Shown here: positions 1-10,805 of the stretch, one piece after another
Position numbering within the stretch: position 1 is the stretch's first letter
Layout of the letters: each line of letters begins with the position of its first letter
NCBI GenBank assembly: GCA_024803745.1
Contig: JANJXV010000043.1
Location: 7,445,518 to 7,509,517, forward strand
Origin: Megascapheus bottae
Taxonomy: Eukaryota; Chordata; Mammalia; Rodentia; Geomyidae
Length of the DNA stretch: 64,000 bases
Direction: 5' to 3'
Made by a program: the position numbers and the translations under genes
Notes under the pieces: model-generated
What the model was told of the DNA's origin: nothing
What the model saw: only the letters and a program-made list of their open reading frames with translations
Databases searched by the model: none

Positions 1-187
1 AATGCACCTTCTATCTGGTAAATATCATGTAACCCTTTTATTAATTACAATAAAAATATATTTAAAAAACCCAGCATGCGAGCCACTCGGGGTCACAGTG
101 TCAGCTCCTGAGTCTACACTGTGTCCTTGAGCGGTCAGTTCACCATCTACTTCCCCAATAAATTCCCCTTATTATATGAAAAAAAAA
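1..187 (+). mobile_element. L1 3' end plus possible 3'-transduced flank
   Basis: Positions 1-70 match the last bases of the L1 3' UTR seen many times in this window (ends 'attacaataaaaatat'). About 110 bp of unrelated sequence follows. That sequence has its own AATAAA at 157-162 and then a run of A at 179-187. The order L1 end, unique flank, second polyadenylation signal, A-tail is what L1 3' transduction leaves. The 5' part lies outside the window. Confidence 0.6.
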
Positions 188-456
188 GAAATTTTGCTTT
201 AAATTCCCACAAACACCAAGAACATAATTATCCAATCTGTTAGCATTGCTTCAAGATGAAATAAGAGAAGACATGTGAAACACAGTCATCTCTGTCTCTG
301 TTGCTACACACAATAGGTATAAAAATGAAGCTCAAAAGGAATCATGGAGTTTTCTGGCTGGGAGGAGGAAAAAGACCTTATAGAAGACATCATTTTTGAG
401 TTGGTGCTTGCAGGCTGTATAGGCCATTATCAGATTTTAAGAAATAGATAGTGTCA

Positions 457-757
457 ATGAGTATAATGAGTGATTGTTGTCCTTAATGTACTATGTTATG
501 TCTCATCTCTTTTGCTGTCCCTTGGGTATCTCATATTGTTACAGTACCTCACCTTGTTATCTGATATATTGGATATATTTGTATTTGGTTATTTGAAACT
601 GGATAGGGAAGGGGAAAACAAGATGAGGAGTGGGGGGGGAGGGAAATGGGGACCAAGACATGAGAATGGGTATCAATGTATGTGAATTCATGCACGTCCT
701 ATCTGGAAAATATAATGTAACCCTTCTATTAATTACAATAAAAATATATGGAACAAA
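457..757 (+). mobile_element. L1 3' UTR fragment (5'-truncated)
   Basis: The segment runs from 'tgattgttgtccttaatgta' to the terminal 'attacaataaaaatatatgg' and contains the G-rich tract (about 630-645) typical of this L1 3' UTR. It has the same order of landmarks as the 3' ends at 24.15-24.44 kb (sense) and 36.0, 44.05 and 62.55 kb (antisense). No ORF2 sequence is attached. The short open frames here are chance. Confidence 0.8.
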
Positions 758-761
758 AAAG

Positions 762-1130
762 TTGGTAAGCCAGCACTGGTGGCTCTCGCCTGTATTCCTA
801 TATACTCAGGAGGCTGAGATCTAAGGAGTGTGTTTGGAAGCAAGCCTGGGCAGGGAAATCTATGAAACTCTCATCCCTACTAAACTACCAAAGAGGCTGG
901 AAATGCAGATGTTGGCTCAAGTGGTAGAGCACTAGCTCTTGCGAAAACAAAGCTCTGGCACAGTGCCCAGACCCTGAGTCAAGCCGTAGAACTGCCACAA
1001 ATGAAGATGGAAGGGGGAAGTAATTAGGTATATATGCCAACATAAACATATGTGTTTCATGTCACAACTCTGAAAAATTTCTTCTGACAGGCAGGGAACG
1101 TGGCCTAGGGTTCGATTCCTCATACCACAT
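762..1130 (+). mobile_element. tRNA-derived composite SINE (probable Geomyoidea type)
   Basis: A left part ('actcaggaggctgagatct') is followed by a right part with 'ggctcaagtggtagagcact' and 'cagtgcccagaccctgagt'. The same two-part arrangement recurs on both strands across the window. The phrase around 'agtggtagagc' resembles a tRNA A-box promoter. It directly follows the L1 3' end at 757. The family name is inference. Confidence 0.7.
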
Positions 1131-1799
1131 AAACAGAAAAGTCTTGAAGGTTCCTGTGACTCAAGTTGTAGAATGCTAGCCTTGGGCAGAAGGAAAAAAA
1201 ATCACTGATGACCTCCAAAATACATTTCTAGGTTGTATCCATCAGTACCTCAAATAGGAATATTAGGAACGAATTTACAAACGTTGTGTTGCAAATAGTA
1301 TTGTTAGGTGAAAGCTTGAACTTGGTGCCTGGGCTCTGTCTTGGGCTTTCATTGATTGTGTGTGTGTTCAGTCGCAAATAACAGTTTTATGGGATTTCCA
1401 GCTGTGGCTGACCTCAAAACGCAAACATGAGATTGCCCCCTTACAGTAGCTAGGATAGCACCTGTGGACCAACAGTTCTTGGCTGTTAGGGTTTTGGGTC
1501 AGGAAAAAAATAATAAATGACCTTTCCTTACAATTTTACACTCTCTCACATAACAGAAGGTTCATTGGCATGTAGAATATGGTTGCAACAAATGAAACAG
1601 TCTAAGACAAATCATATGAAAACTGTGTCTCATCGTTTATTGTTTTAATTATTGTGAGGCTCTGTGAACCCTTATGTCACTTCTGTGATCTGCTATAGCA
1701 TACCACCACGTGCATTTAACTGACATTTCTTAAAAAATTGCATTTCACACGAGTCATTGATGAGAGTTAAATATAAGTTACATTCTGTTTTTAACATTT

Positions 1800-2035
1800 T
1801 TGTGCCAGTCCTTGTGGTTGAATGCAGGGATTAGACACTGCCCATGAGCTTTTTGGCTCATGTCCAGTGCTCCACTCAATAAGTCACAGTGCCACTTCCA
1901 GCCATTGCTGAGAAGTCTATTGGAGATCAGAGTCTCATAGACTTCCCTGCCCATGCTGGATTAAAACCTGATCTTCCACTCACAGCATCCTGCGTAGCTA
2001 GGATCTCAGATTTGAGCCACCAGTGAAGCCTCATT
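1800..2035 (-). mobile_element. SINE (antisense), shared with duplicon B
   Basis: It reads 'tgtgccagtccttgtggttg' through 'aggatctcagatttgagcca', the reverse complement of the composite SINE. The copy at 28,370-28,600 in duplicon B is its orthologous partner, so the insertion predates the duplication. Confidence 0.75.
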
Positions 2036-3524
2036 TTTGAGACATTAATTCTTCACTTGTTTATGGACAGAACTTTCCATTTAAGCCATTCATGTACATG
2101 TACAATGCATCTTAAACCCAAACACACCTTCCAAATTACTTCCTCTTCCCTCCCCCAACTGCTACATTAATACCCACACTTCCTTTTATACATGAACATT
2201 GAGTATTGTGACAAAATTCTTCCCTCTGTGTTTACTGATTCCATGTGATCCATTCCTTCTTGGTAGTCCCCTATTCAAGACACTGATAGTCTAGGTATTT
2301 CTTTTCTGAATTGTCTGGGAACTGTCCAAAGGTTTTGCAAGGCAGAATACCCTTCCTGTATAGGCTATAATTAGTCATACTTTTCATCTTGTCATCTATG
2401 CATAGACTAGACCAGCTTTGTTTATCAAAGGACATCCTTCAAAACTATTGTTTTAGGCTGTTGTTCTTCCTCACCCGCCATCCAAGTTAGTGGTTCCCTA
2501 GAGATGATTTGCTCGGCAACAGTTTGGCAAATTGTGAGCTCTGTGAATTGTGAATCCACAATCATAGAAGAGCCTATTACCAGCCAGTCCCCTGACATCT
2601 CCCTAAATATATTCAATGCAATTCTCCTGTGTTGTCCTATTCATGGTCAACTGTGAGGATTGAGCCTGAAGTTTTCATACACTTCAGACATGGGACAATC
2701 TTTTCATCTGTACTTCATGGACATGACCCAACAGAGAAGCAACGCCATCAAGTGTGTAGAATGTACCACACTATTCATATAAGCGTGCTTTCTGCAAGAT
2801 TCCTGGTGATTTAGAGTTTTCCTTCTTGTCTTGATACACAGTCTAATGTCTTAACTAAAGAGCAAAACAACTGAAAGTACAATTTTTGCATAATGAAGAC
2901 AAGCCAGCAGCTTGGTATTCTGTAAGAGGAGACCAAGGAAAGAATGTAAGTTATTTCATTTTTCTGCTGAAGCTCACAGGAGTCGTACCTAAAATTTCTT
3001 ACTGTTTTGCTATACTCTGCCTTGTTATCTAATAGAATATGACTGAATGAACTATTCATATGTAAGTGGTGGTAGATGGTTAGATAAAAAAAGCAGCGTG
3101 AATCTAACTTTCTATTTGTCTATTGTCACTGATGTACAGAATATTAAAAACTGGAAAGTGATTGGTGAAAGACCTTGTTGGGCCCCCAGTGAGAACCTGG
3201 GTATGTGTCTCATTTCTCTCTGACTTCAGGGAAGAGAATACCATATTCTTGTTCAGGGGATTATTGACTGACCACAAAACAGAGCTGCAGGGGTCAAAGC
3301 TAGAAACCAGTATAGGAAGTGCAATAATCAGAAGATGATTGTAAAGGAAGAAATCCAATTACTAAATGTCAACCAACATTGCGTAAATCTCAGGAATCCC
3401 TTGCTACATTGTCAGCATTTTCCTCAGTTCCTGAAAATACTTCAGGAAGAAGTAGGTATCATATCGGAGATCTTGATTTATTTATATAATGGAGACTTAA
3501 GAGTTCATGTTTTTTTAAGTATAC

Positions 3525-3815
3525 TCCAGTCCCAAACCTGGGGCTTCATACCTGGAATCCTAGCTACTTAACAGGCTGAGCTCTGTAGGTAGAAGTTCAA
3601 AGCAAGCATAGGCAGGAAACCTGTGAGCTCTCATCTCCAATTAGCTACCAGGAAGCCAAAAGTTGAGTTTCTTAACCAAAAGTTTGAGCTTTTTTGGGCA
3701 GGAAAACCTCAAGGCGTGTACCCAAGCCCAGAGTCAAAATACTAGGATCCATATGGGGAAAGAGGTGGGGGAGAGGGAGGGGCTGGAGGGAGGGAGGGAG
3801 AGAGAGAGAGAAAAA
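3525..3815 (+). mobile_element. SINE with GA-rich simple-repeat tail
   Basis: The SINE body runs from 'tcatacctggaatcctagct' to 'cccagagtcaaaatactagg'. It ends in a purine tail with GGGA and GA units (about 3,755-3,815). The same SINE copy in B (30.07-30.38 kb) has a pure GA tail, and in C (55.63-55.98 kb) it has CA followed by GACA units. Confidence 0.75.
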
Positions 3816-4164
3816 ACAAGGATGCAGAAATCTTCTGGGAGCTTGCACACACATTGGATGAAAATGAATTTCACAGATTAAAAAAATTACTGCTGTGAAT
3901 TACCCTGTAATGAAGAATAATATGTAATTTCTCTGATCAGAAAACACTGCCTATAATGCTCTAACATGGTTGAGTATCTACAAATAATATATAAATAGGA
4001 ATATATGAGACTTAAAATATCTAGGATGATTGTGTTTGTCACAACTGAAAAGTATGGAACAGAATGTCAATATCAACTATGTATATTTGAGTTCAAAATC
4101 ATTGTGGAAGTCTGACTTCTTCATTTTTCTATTGCTCTCTCTTTTCATTGAAGGTTTCCAATTA

Positions 4165-5075
4165 ATGCAGAGCTGTGCAATCTAACACACACATCTCAGA
4201 ATTTTATCTCCTGGGATTCTCAGATGACCCTGAACTACAACCCATGCTATTTGGACTCTTTCTGTCCATGCACCTGATCACGGTGCTCAGAAATCTGCTC
4301 ATCATCCTGGCTGTCACCTCCACACCCCCATGTACTTCTTCTTCTCCATCCTCTCCTTAGCCGACATTGGCTTCACCTCCACCACCCTCTCCAAGATGGT
4401 GGTGGACATCCAGACTCACAGCAGAGCCATCTCCTATGCGAGATGACTCATTCAGGTGTTTGTTTTTCTTACTTTTGGTTGTATGGAAGTTTTGCGTCTT
4501 AGTGTGATGACCTATGACCGATTTGTGGCCATCTGTCACACCCTGAATTACCCTCTCATCATGTTTCTCCTTGGTTCTGTTATCATTTGTCACCAGCTTC
4601 TTGGATGTACAGATTCACGTGTGGATGGCATTACAAAAGACTGATTTCAAGGATGTGGAAATCCCAAGTTTCTTCTGTGACGCTCTCAAGTCCTGGAACT
4701 TTCCTCACACTCACTGATAATTTATTTAAATATATTATTGGTAACATTTTCTATTTCCTTCCTATCTTAGGGATCCTTTTCTCTTACTACACGATTATTT
4801 CTTCAGTGCTGAGAATGTCATCTTCAAGTAGGAAGTATAAAGCCTTCTCCACATGTGGCTTTCATCTGTCAGTGGTCTGCTTATTATTTGGGACCTCAAT
4901 GAGGATCTACTTTGAGTCACCTCTCTCACATTCTCCCAGGGGCAGCGCTGTGTCTTCAGCAATGTACACAGTGGTCACTCCTCTCCTGAACCGCTTCATC
5001 TACAGCCTGAGGAACAATGACCTCAAAAGTGCCCTGAGCAGGTTGTACAAACTACGAGCTGACAATAGCAGGTAG
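4165..5075 (+). pseudogene. Olfactory receptor pseudogene 1 (OR family 7-like)
   Basis: Olfactory receptors are seven-helix, G-protein-coupled odorant receptors of sensory neuron membranes. The N-terminal part reads [20 protein letters not shown], a family 7 signature. YDRFVAICHTLNYP (TM3/loop 2), [15 protein letters not shown] (TM6) and FIYSLRNNDLKSALSRLYK (TM7/tail) are visible, but in several frames. Compared with the paralogues at 30.7 and 56.3 kb it has a 2-nt expansion in the 'acac' run near 4,185, a deletion of about 13 nt near 4,320, a damaged 'GCL' segment near 4,440 with a stop, a deletion of about 14 nt near 4,565, and further loss near 4,690. Only the last third (about 4,587-5,075) is continuous. 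It is certainly a pseudogene; the subfamily is inference. Confidence 0.93.
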
Positions 5076-6689
5076 GAAGTTTATTTGTTATGTAGTTTTT
5101 GCACAAGCAACAAACTTGAGTATATAATCTGATAAATTCTACCTGTTTGAATACCTGATTATTCTAGTTTCATTAGTACAATCAATCCTTAGAAAGCTCC
5201 TGGCTATATCAGGATAGATTCCTAAAGGAGGAATGTATGATTTTAACGTTTAAATTGTTACTTTGTAAAGAATGATGAATATCTGCAGATGGTGGGCTCA
5301 GCAAAGAACTTAGCAAGGATTGAGTGGCAAGTTTGTAATATAGACAATTTAGCTCAATAAAATTGGGCAGAAACAGACATTTTTTTCTTTATAAGCAGAC
5401 TTTGAAGTCATAACTTTCTAATTGGTAGGAAGATATCCTGCTTCCTGTCCTTTGGTTTTGAGTTATTTTAGACTTATAACTTAGTCCCCTAATTGTTTCT
5501 TGTAATGCCTTTTGTTATTTTAAAGGTGATATGTAGATGGCCTCCATTATCTAATTCAAGTAAAGAGTGCATTTCATTCAGGACAGTGTAATTTCTACCT
5601 TCCCTTTCTTCCATAATATCTTTCAACGAAAATTGAAAATCTTGTTTCCTAGTGAAATTACGTGAGTATAGACAAACCTAATCCACTGGCACCTACATTT
5701 GGTTCTAGGCTGCTTGATTCTCTGGGTACATGAACTCTATGATATGGGGGTCTCGTAATGCTTGAGTGAGCTGGAGGAAGCAGTGAAATAGCAATCCATT
5801 ACATAATCTACAGGGATTTGAGTGGTTCCTTGGACAGAAAGTTGAGTTTTCATCCCAAATTCACTTGAAGAAAAACCAAGAGTAGGGGACATCGGCTTGG
5901 TCCAAGTATTGGCAGCCCCACACTTGGAGATTGAAGAAACTCCTGCATCATTCATAGTCGCATGCTCACCATTGACACACATGCACAGAAACTATTTGTA
6001 TAGGATTCTAGTTATGAATATAGAGAGGTAGTACTTTTCTGATCCTTATATCTGTGCTATTCTAAATATAAACCAAGCACTATTACAATTTCATGGATTG
6101 ACATGGAAAGGAATGAGAACACCAGTGGGGTTTTCTGTCTAATACCAGGGTTTAAATTCAGGGTCTCCTCATTATATCCCGTTTGTTCAGCTCTTGTTTG
6201 CTCATTTGACCTACATCTCCAGCCTGCCTTTTTGCTGAATAATTAAAATATGTTTTCAAACAGTTTTTCTAACCAGACTGACTTTATGAAATTCACAGGA
6301 CAGATAGAAAATCCTGAAGATAGTAGAGGAAAATGCAAGTGACACTGGAAGCAAGTAAAAGTACACCTATGTCACTGACAAATATTCAAAAGAAGTGGTA
6401 TGGCTTGGCTCTGATATTAAGCTTCCCCAAATCCTGCACTTGTGATAAGCCATGCACAAGGAAGCCAGTTATGATTTTATTAGGTCCAAACCACTGCTTT
6501 GTATGCATTGGGCTGATATGTTACATCAGGCCACAGGAGGTTATCTAGGCTTATCTCTGAAGGCAAACTACAGGGCTGTTCCTGACAGGCTTATTTCCAT
6601 AACACAGAAGGATGATATTCTGTTGTGGGAAGGTAGATTCTGTAAGAATATAAACGTCAAAAAGTTTGAACTTTACTTATTTAATGTTT

Positions 6690-6935
6690 TGAGGGTCATG
6701 GGGTTTGAACTTAGCCTGGGGACTCTCTCTGAGCTCTTAGGCTCAAGGCTATCACCCAACCCCTGGGCCTGGGTTCTGTCCCTGAGCTCTACAGCTCAAG
6801 TCTACCACCATACCCTTGATGCAAGCCCCCCTTCCATTTTCTACAGGTTAATTGTAAGTAAGAGTCTTCGGTCCTTTTGTGCCCCAGCTGGCTTTTAAAC
6901 TTGATCCTCAGATCTCAGCCTCCCTGCTAGCTAAG
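6690..6935 (-). mobile_element. SINE (antisense), shared by A, B and C
   Basis: It reads 'ggtttgaacttagcctgggg' to 'tctcagcctccctgctagct'. Copies at the same place in B (33.27-33.52 kb) and C (59.93-60.19 kb) show that it predates all the duplications. Confidence 0.75.
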
Positions 6936-7688
6936 ATAAGAGTGTGAACTTTGTTTGAGTGCTTCTCCAGTATATTTTTAGTCGATAGTTTTACTGTTGT
7001 TGACAGAAACATCTTTCTATGTATTCCCTACGTTCATGACAAAAATTATTTTACTTCAACCATGTATATTTCACCTTCATAGACCAACTACTAAAAATTT
7101 ATAATAGTGGCTTTCTGTTCTAGTAAATTATAGCTACACATAGCCTTAGACTGAGGGTAAAACATCACTACTTATAACTCGGGTTTTTGAAATAATTACT
7201 ACTTAATTGTGTTTCAAGTTTTCTAGAGTTTCACTGGCACTTAGGTCAGTTTTATATTGCAGACCAACCAGAAAAAATACATGAATGAGTGTTGGGTTTT
7301 CAGTACCAACGGACTGAGTAACTAAATCTTTACAGTAGAAAATTAGTTGTTCCTGAGGTTTCCTTGCTTAAGGATGGTGCTTTACCACTGAGTCAAAACT
7401 CTCCTTCCCTCACTTTTTGGAGAGGGTATGAATTTTGAGGAGCTTACTTCATTAGGGAAAACAGGCCCCTGCACTTCTCGCACAGCCTTGTTGGAACCAT
7501 GAACTTCAGATTGCCATTTCCTGAGGAGCTAGGATTGCTAACTGGAGTCAAAGGTCATGTATCCTTTCCTGTGTTTTGAACACATTTCATTACTTTCCCC
7601 TAACCAGAGGCCCACCGAGAAGACAGAACATCATTTGAGTCAAAGACACAAAGACAGAGAGAGAGAGATAAAGAGAAAGACAAAATGA

Positions 7689-7691
<3 letters not shown>

Positions 7692-7744
<53 letters not shown>
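7692..7744. repeat. (GT)n microsatellite, duplicon A
   Basis: An uninterrupted GT run of about 26 units follows GA-rich sequence. The same locus carries GT runs in B (about 34,336-34,387) and, interrupted, in C (about 60,865-60,924). Confidence 0.97.
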
Positions 7745-7746
<2 letters not shown>

Positions 7747-8639
7747 TATGGCCTAACCAGATATTCCCTGTGATATGAATTTCCCAGAATATATTGTAAG
7801 AATTCAATTCTGTATTGGTAGATAAAAACTGTTTCCTAGATTTGGACAGCCTAATACACTTTGTTAAGTACCAGGACCAGAGCCCAAGAAATAAATTCAC
7901 AAATAAATAGAGACAGCAATATAAAAACATTAAAATTATGTAGTAAATAAGAGTTTAAAACATTTAAGTATATCCATGAGATCGATGATTGGTAGAAAGG
8001 CAGGGGACACAGGTTGTGGCCCTCAGTGTGGGCTTCAGCCTGTGAGGTGGTAGAGACACACTGGAGCCAGGCAGTTCACCACCAGGCTGCTGGAGAAACC
8101 AGCACTTCCTGTCCGTGAAAGCACTTGGAGGAGGGGCAGAGGGAAGAGGAGGAACACAAAGAGGAGCACTTCCACCGCCAATGGCACCACTTCTGGGGGT
8201 CTAACACATCTAAAGGGACCACCTGTGTCCTCACCACACCGTTTTCACCTAGAGGGTTCAACCTAGCAGGTGTTTTCTAGACACTGCCCATCATCCCACT
8301 CAGCTCATCACATCACCAGCTCTGGAGCCAGCAGCACAGACCCGGTAAGCCCAGCTTCTCTTCCCTATCCCCTACAGTGCTGAACATTGTGTGGGTGGTT
8401 TGTGAGCTGTTCCCGTGTCCCCTACTTCATTCTGCCGAACATCAAACACAGACCCAGAAAAAGAGCCAGATAGGCTGTGTAAACTAGCTCAGAAGAAAAT
8501 CCAATGCCCCTACTCAGCCTGCTTTCTACCTGACCAGAATCAAGCTTCCGACATCAGAGCACACCCTAACCATGGGTAGTGGGAGGGTGGAGGAGTTGGA
8601 GGTTACTGTTGATGGTCTACACTTTTGGACCCAGACTAC

Positions 8640-8938
8640 AGGAGACACATCGGGCTCCAGTTCAACAAGGGGTCCCTCACTGCCGTCTACTGTGTCCTGG
8701 GATACCTGGGCTCCCTGGCCCTGTCCAGTTTATGGTGGTTTTCCTGGCCAGAAACCTGCCTGACACCTTCCATGAGGCCAAGTTCCTGACCCTCAGCATG
8801 CTGGTGTTCTGCAGTGAGTGGCTCACCTTCCTGCCTGTCTACTACAGTGCCAAGGGGAAGGTGATGGTGGCTGTGGAGGTCTTCTCCATCTTGGCCTCCA
8901 GTGCAGGGATCCTGGGCTACAATTTTGCCACCAAGTGA
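8640..8938 (+). pseudogene. Vomeronasal type 2 receptor (V2R) exon fragment
   Basis: V2Rs are class C GPCRs of vomeronasal neurons. The conceptual frame starting near 8,667 reads [20 protein letters not shown] (TM5 area). After a 1-nt frame change near 8,731 it continues with [40 protein letters not shown] and [14 protein letters not shown] (TM6, loop, TM7), ending at a TGA at 8,936. That is part of the last large coding exon of the family. The extracellular domain exons and the usual tail after TM7 are not seen. It lies just past the edge of duplicon A and is not found at the corresponding edge in B or C. It is a frame-broken relic; the family call is from motif recognition. Confidence 0.87.
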
Positions 8939-8959
8939 TATTGTCTTTTAAAAAAATTT

Positions 8960-9110
8960 CTTTCTTCTTTTTTTTTTGCCTTACTGACTTCTACTCAGGG
9001 ACAGGGTACTGTCTTGGTGTTTTTTCTCTTGGCTAGAGCTCTACCACTTGAGCCACAGTACAATTTTGGATGTTTTTCTGTGCATGTGGTACTTGTAATA
9101 AAGGCAAGAC
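8960..9110 (-). mobile_element. SINE fragment (antisense)
   Basis: It contains 'agctctaccacttgagccac' and 'catgtggtacttgtaataaa', the reverse complement of the SINE right part, preceded by a T-run (the A-tail on the other strand). It lies immediately after the V2R relic. Confidence 0.65.
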
Positions 9111-10805
9111 GTGATACAGATTCTCAAAAAGATCAGAGAGAATTTCTCTTTGAAAGTTCAGAGAGATACATCCCATTGTGTAAGCAAGAAATCTTAAGGT
9201 GAATGTTACGTGTTGCCTGTAATGCTTAAAGATTCTGTGCTATTTCGACAGCCATAACTCAGTAGAATTTCAGGTATTCCATCAACAATAAGTTACTATT
9301 CATTTCATTAGTTATATTATTGACACAGCAAGTTTCCTCTAAGACTTCTTCGTTATGCATTTTATCCTGGACTTTCTATACTTTCTATGCAATTGGCAGC
9401 AGAGGACATTTGTTTTCCTTTCTTCCACTCTTCCTTACTTCCACCCCTCAAACCCACCCTGCTTTCTTTCAGAAAGAGATCCTCTAAAAGCACAGGCTAG
9501 GGCCGAGAGTTTAGCAGGTGGAGTTGTGCTTGCCTAGCATGCCAGAAGACTTGTGTACTATTCTTTTTTTCTGAAAAAGCAGGAAGTGCTGTTGGGGCTC
9601 AAGTGGTAGTGGTATCCCAGTGCAAAAGAAGCTCAGGCAAAGTGTTCAGGCCCTGACATTAAGCCCCAAGATTGGCAAAAACAAAACAAAGCCACAGAGT
9701 ACCCTGAAGTCTGGGGCAAACCTGAATTATCAGAGATTCCTTCAACAATTATGGACCCAGGAAGTGTCAAAACACTTCAGAGATGGAAGGACTGTGAAGA
9801 ATTGAAAGCATGCCCCAAGAATAAAACAAGGCTTTGACCATTCCTCTCCCACAAAGGTGAATGTGCTCATTTGAACTTCAATCACCAAGTGCAAGTTTAT
9901 GACAAGATCTTAATCCCCTCACTGCCTGGGGATCACTGCAGACTCAGGAAGACTTCTGAGCACAGTGATCAAGTAATAGAGACAGAAACATCCTACAGAG
10001 GATGGGCTGCAGATCTGGATTCTCAGAGAGACTTAGGAGATGGAACTCTGAGACTGGGGTAAAATTATCTGCCTGTGTCTTGCTTGGACACCTATTGAAA
10101 CAAGAACATGTTATAGAAAATTAAGTGGACAACAAAAGCTATGTATAGCTGTTCAAGTATCTGCAAGTTAGTGTCACCACCTGATACCAAATAATCTGAA
10201 ATCATTCTCCATGGTGACATATCGTGAATGTCTTGAACTCTGTCTTTTGGTTGCTCTACTCTCAACTTCCTATTTGCTTCTACTGTAGAGATATACAGCC
10301 TTAGAAGGCAAAGGTCTAAGAGTGTACAATAACATTGAGATGCAATTTAGTCTTCAAAAATAGAGAATGAGAAGCTGGGCACTGATGGTGCACAGCTGTA
10401 ATTCTAGCTACCCAGGAGGAGGAGATCTGAGGATTGTGGTTCAAAGCCAACCAGGGCAGAAAAGTCCATTGACCCTTATTTACAATTAACCATAAAAAAC
10501 AGGGGTTTAGCTTTGGTTTGAGTGGTAGAGCAGCAATTTTGAGCAAAAGGAAGCTCAAGGACAGCACTCTGGACCTCAGTTCAAGTCCAAAGTCTGGCCC
10601 AAGCAAAAAAGGGACAAAGAGAGAAACTAGTTCACTCCCACCCCTTTGTAGAAAAGTATTATCCCAATGGAAAAAAATTCAGCATCCATCAAGTTTATCT
10701 TATTTTCTCAAAAAAATTATAAGACTTTCCTGCTATTGAGTAAACACCACGTTAGTCAGGGCAGCATTTCTGAACACAAGTCACAATCTAAAAATATTGT
10801 TTTTT
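9110..10805. other. Intergenic spacer with two SINEs
   Basis: No gene is recognised here. SINE copies lie on the plus strand at about 9,500-9,690 ('gttgtgcttgcctagcatgc', then 'ggctcaagtggtagtggtat') and about 10,370-10,615 ('gctgggcactgatggtgcac' to 'ggacctcagttcaagtccaa'). The remaining sequence is unannotated, and its short open frames show no family motif. Confidence 0.6.

Larger units (their letters stand above)
1500..8545. repeat. Segmental duplicon A (carries OR pseudogene 1)
   Basis: This stretch lines up by eye, in the same order, with 28,066-35,155 (B) and with 45.24-46.44 plus 55.57-61.69 kb (C). Shared landmarks are the 'aggaaaaaaataataa' start (B and A), a SINE at 1.8 kb, the SINE with a simple-repeat tail at 3.5-3.8 kb, the OR at 4.17-5.08 kb, a SINE at 6.7 kb, the GT microsatellite at 7.7 kb, and the block at 8.0-8.5 kb with 'cagttcaccaccaggct'. 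The non-genic parts (1.5-4.1 and 5.1-8.5 kb) hold only these repeats and unannotated intergenic sequence. Homology to B and C stops near 8,545, where A continues into a V2R fragment and B/C continue toward a minus-strand OR. Confidence 0.85.

Noticed and set aside
4357..4593. Minus-strand frames across OR genes (also 30,918-31,100, 43,092-43,358, 56,402-56,755)
   Set aside because: Recurrent antisense shadows of the conserved OR TM2-TM3 region, present in each paralogue only because the sense sequence is conserved.
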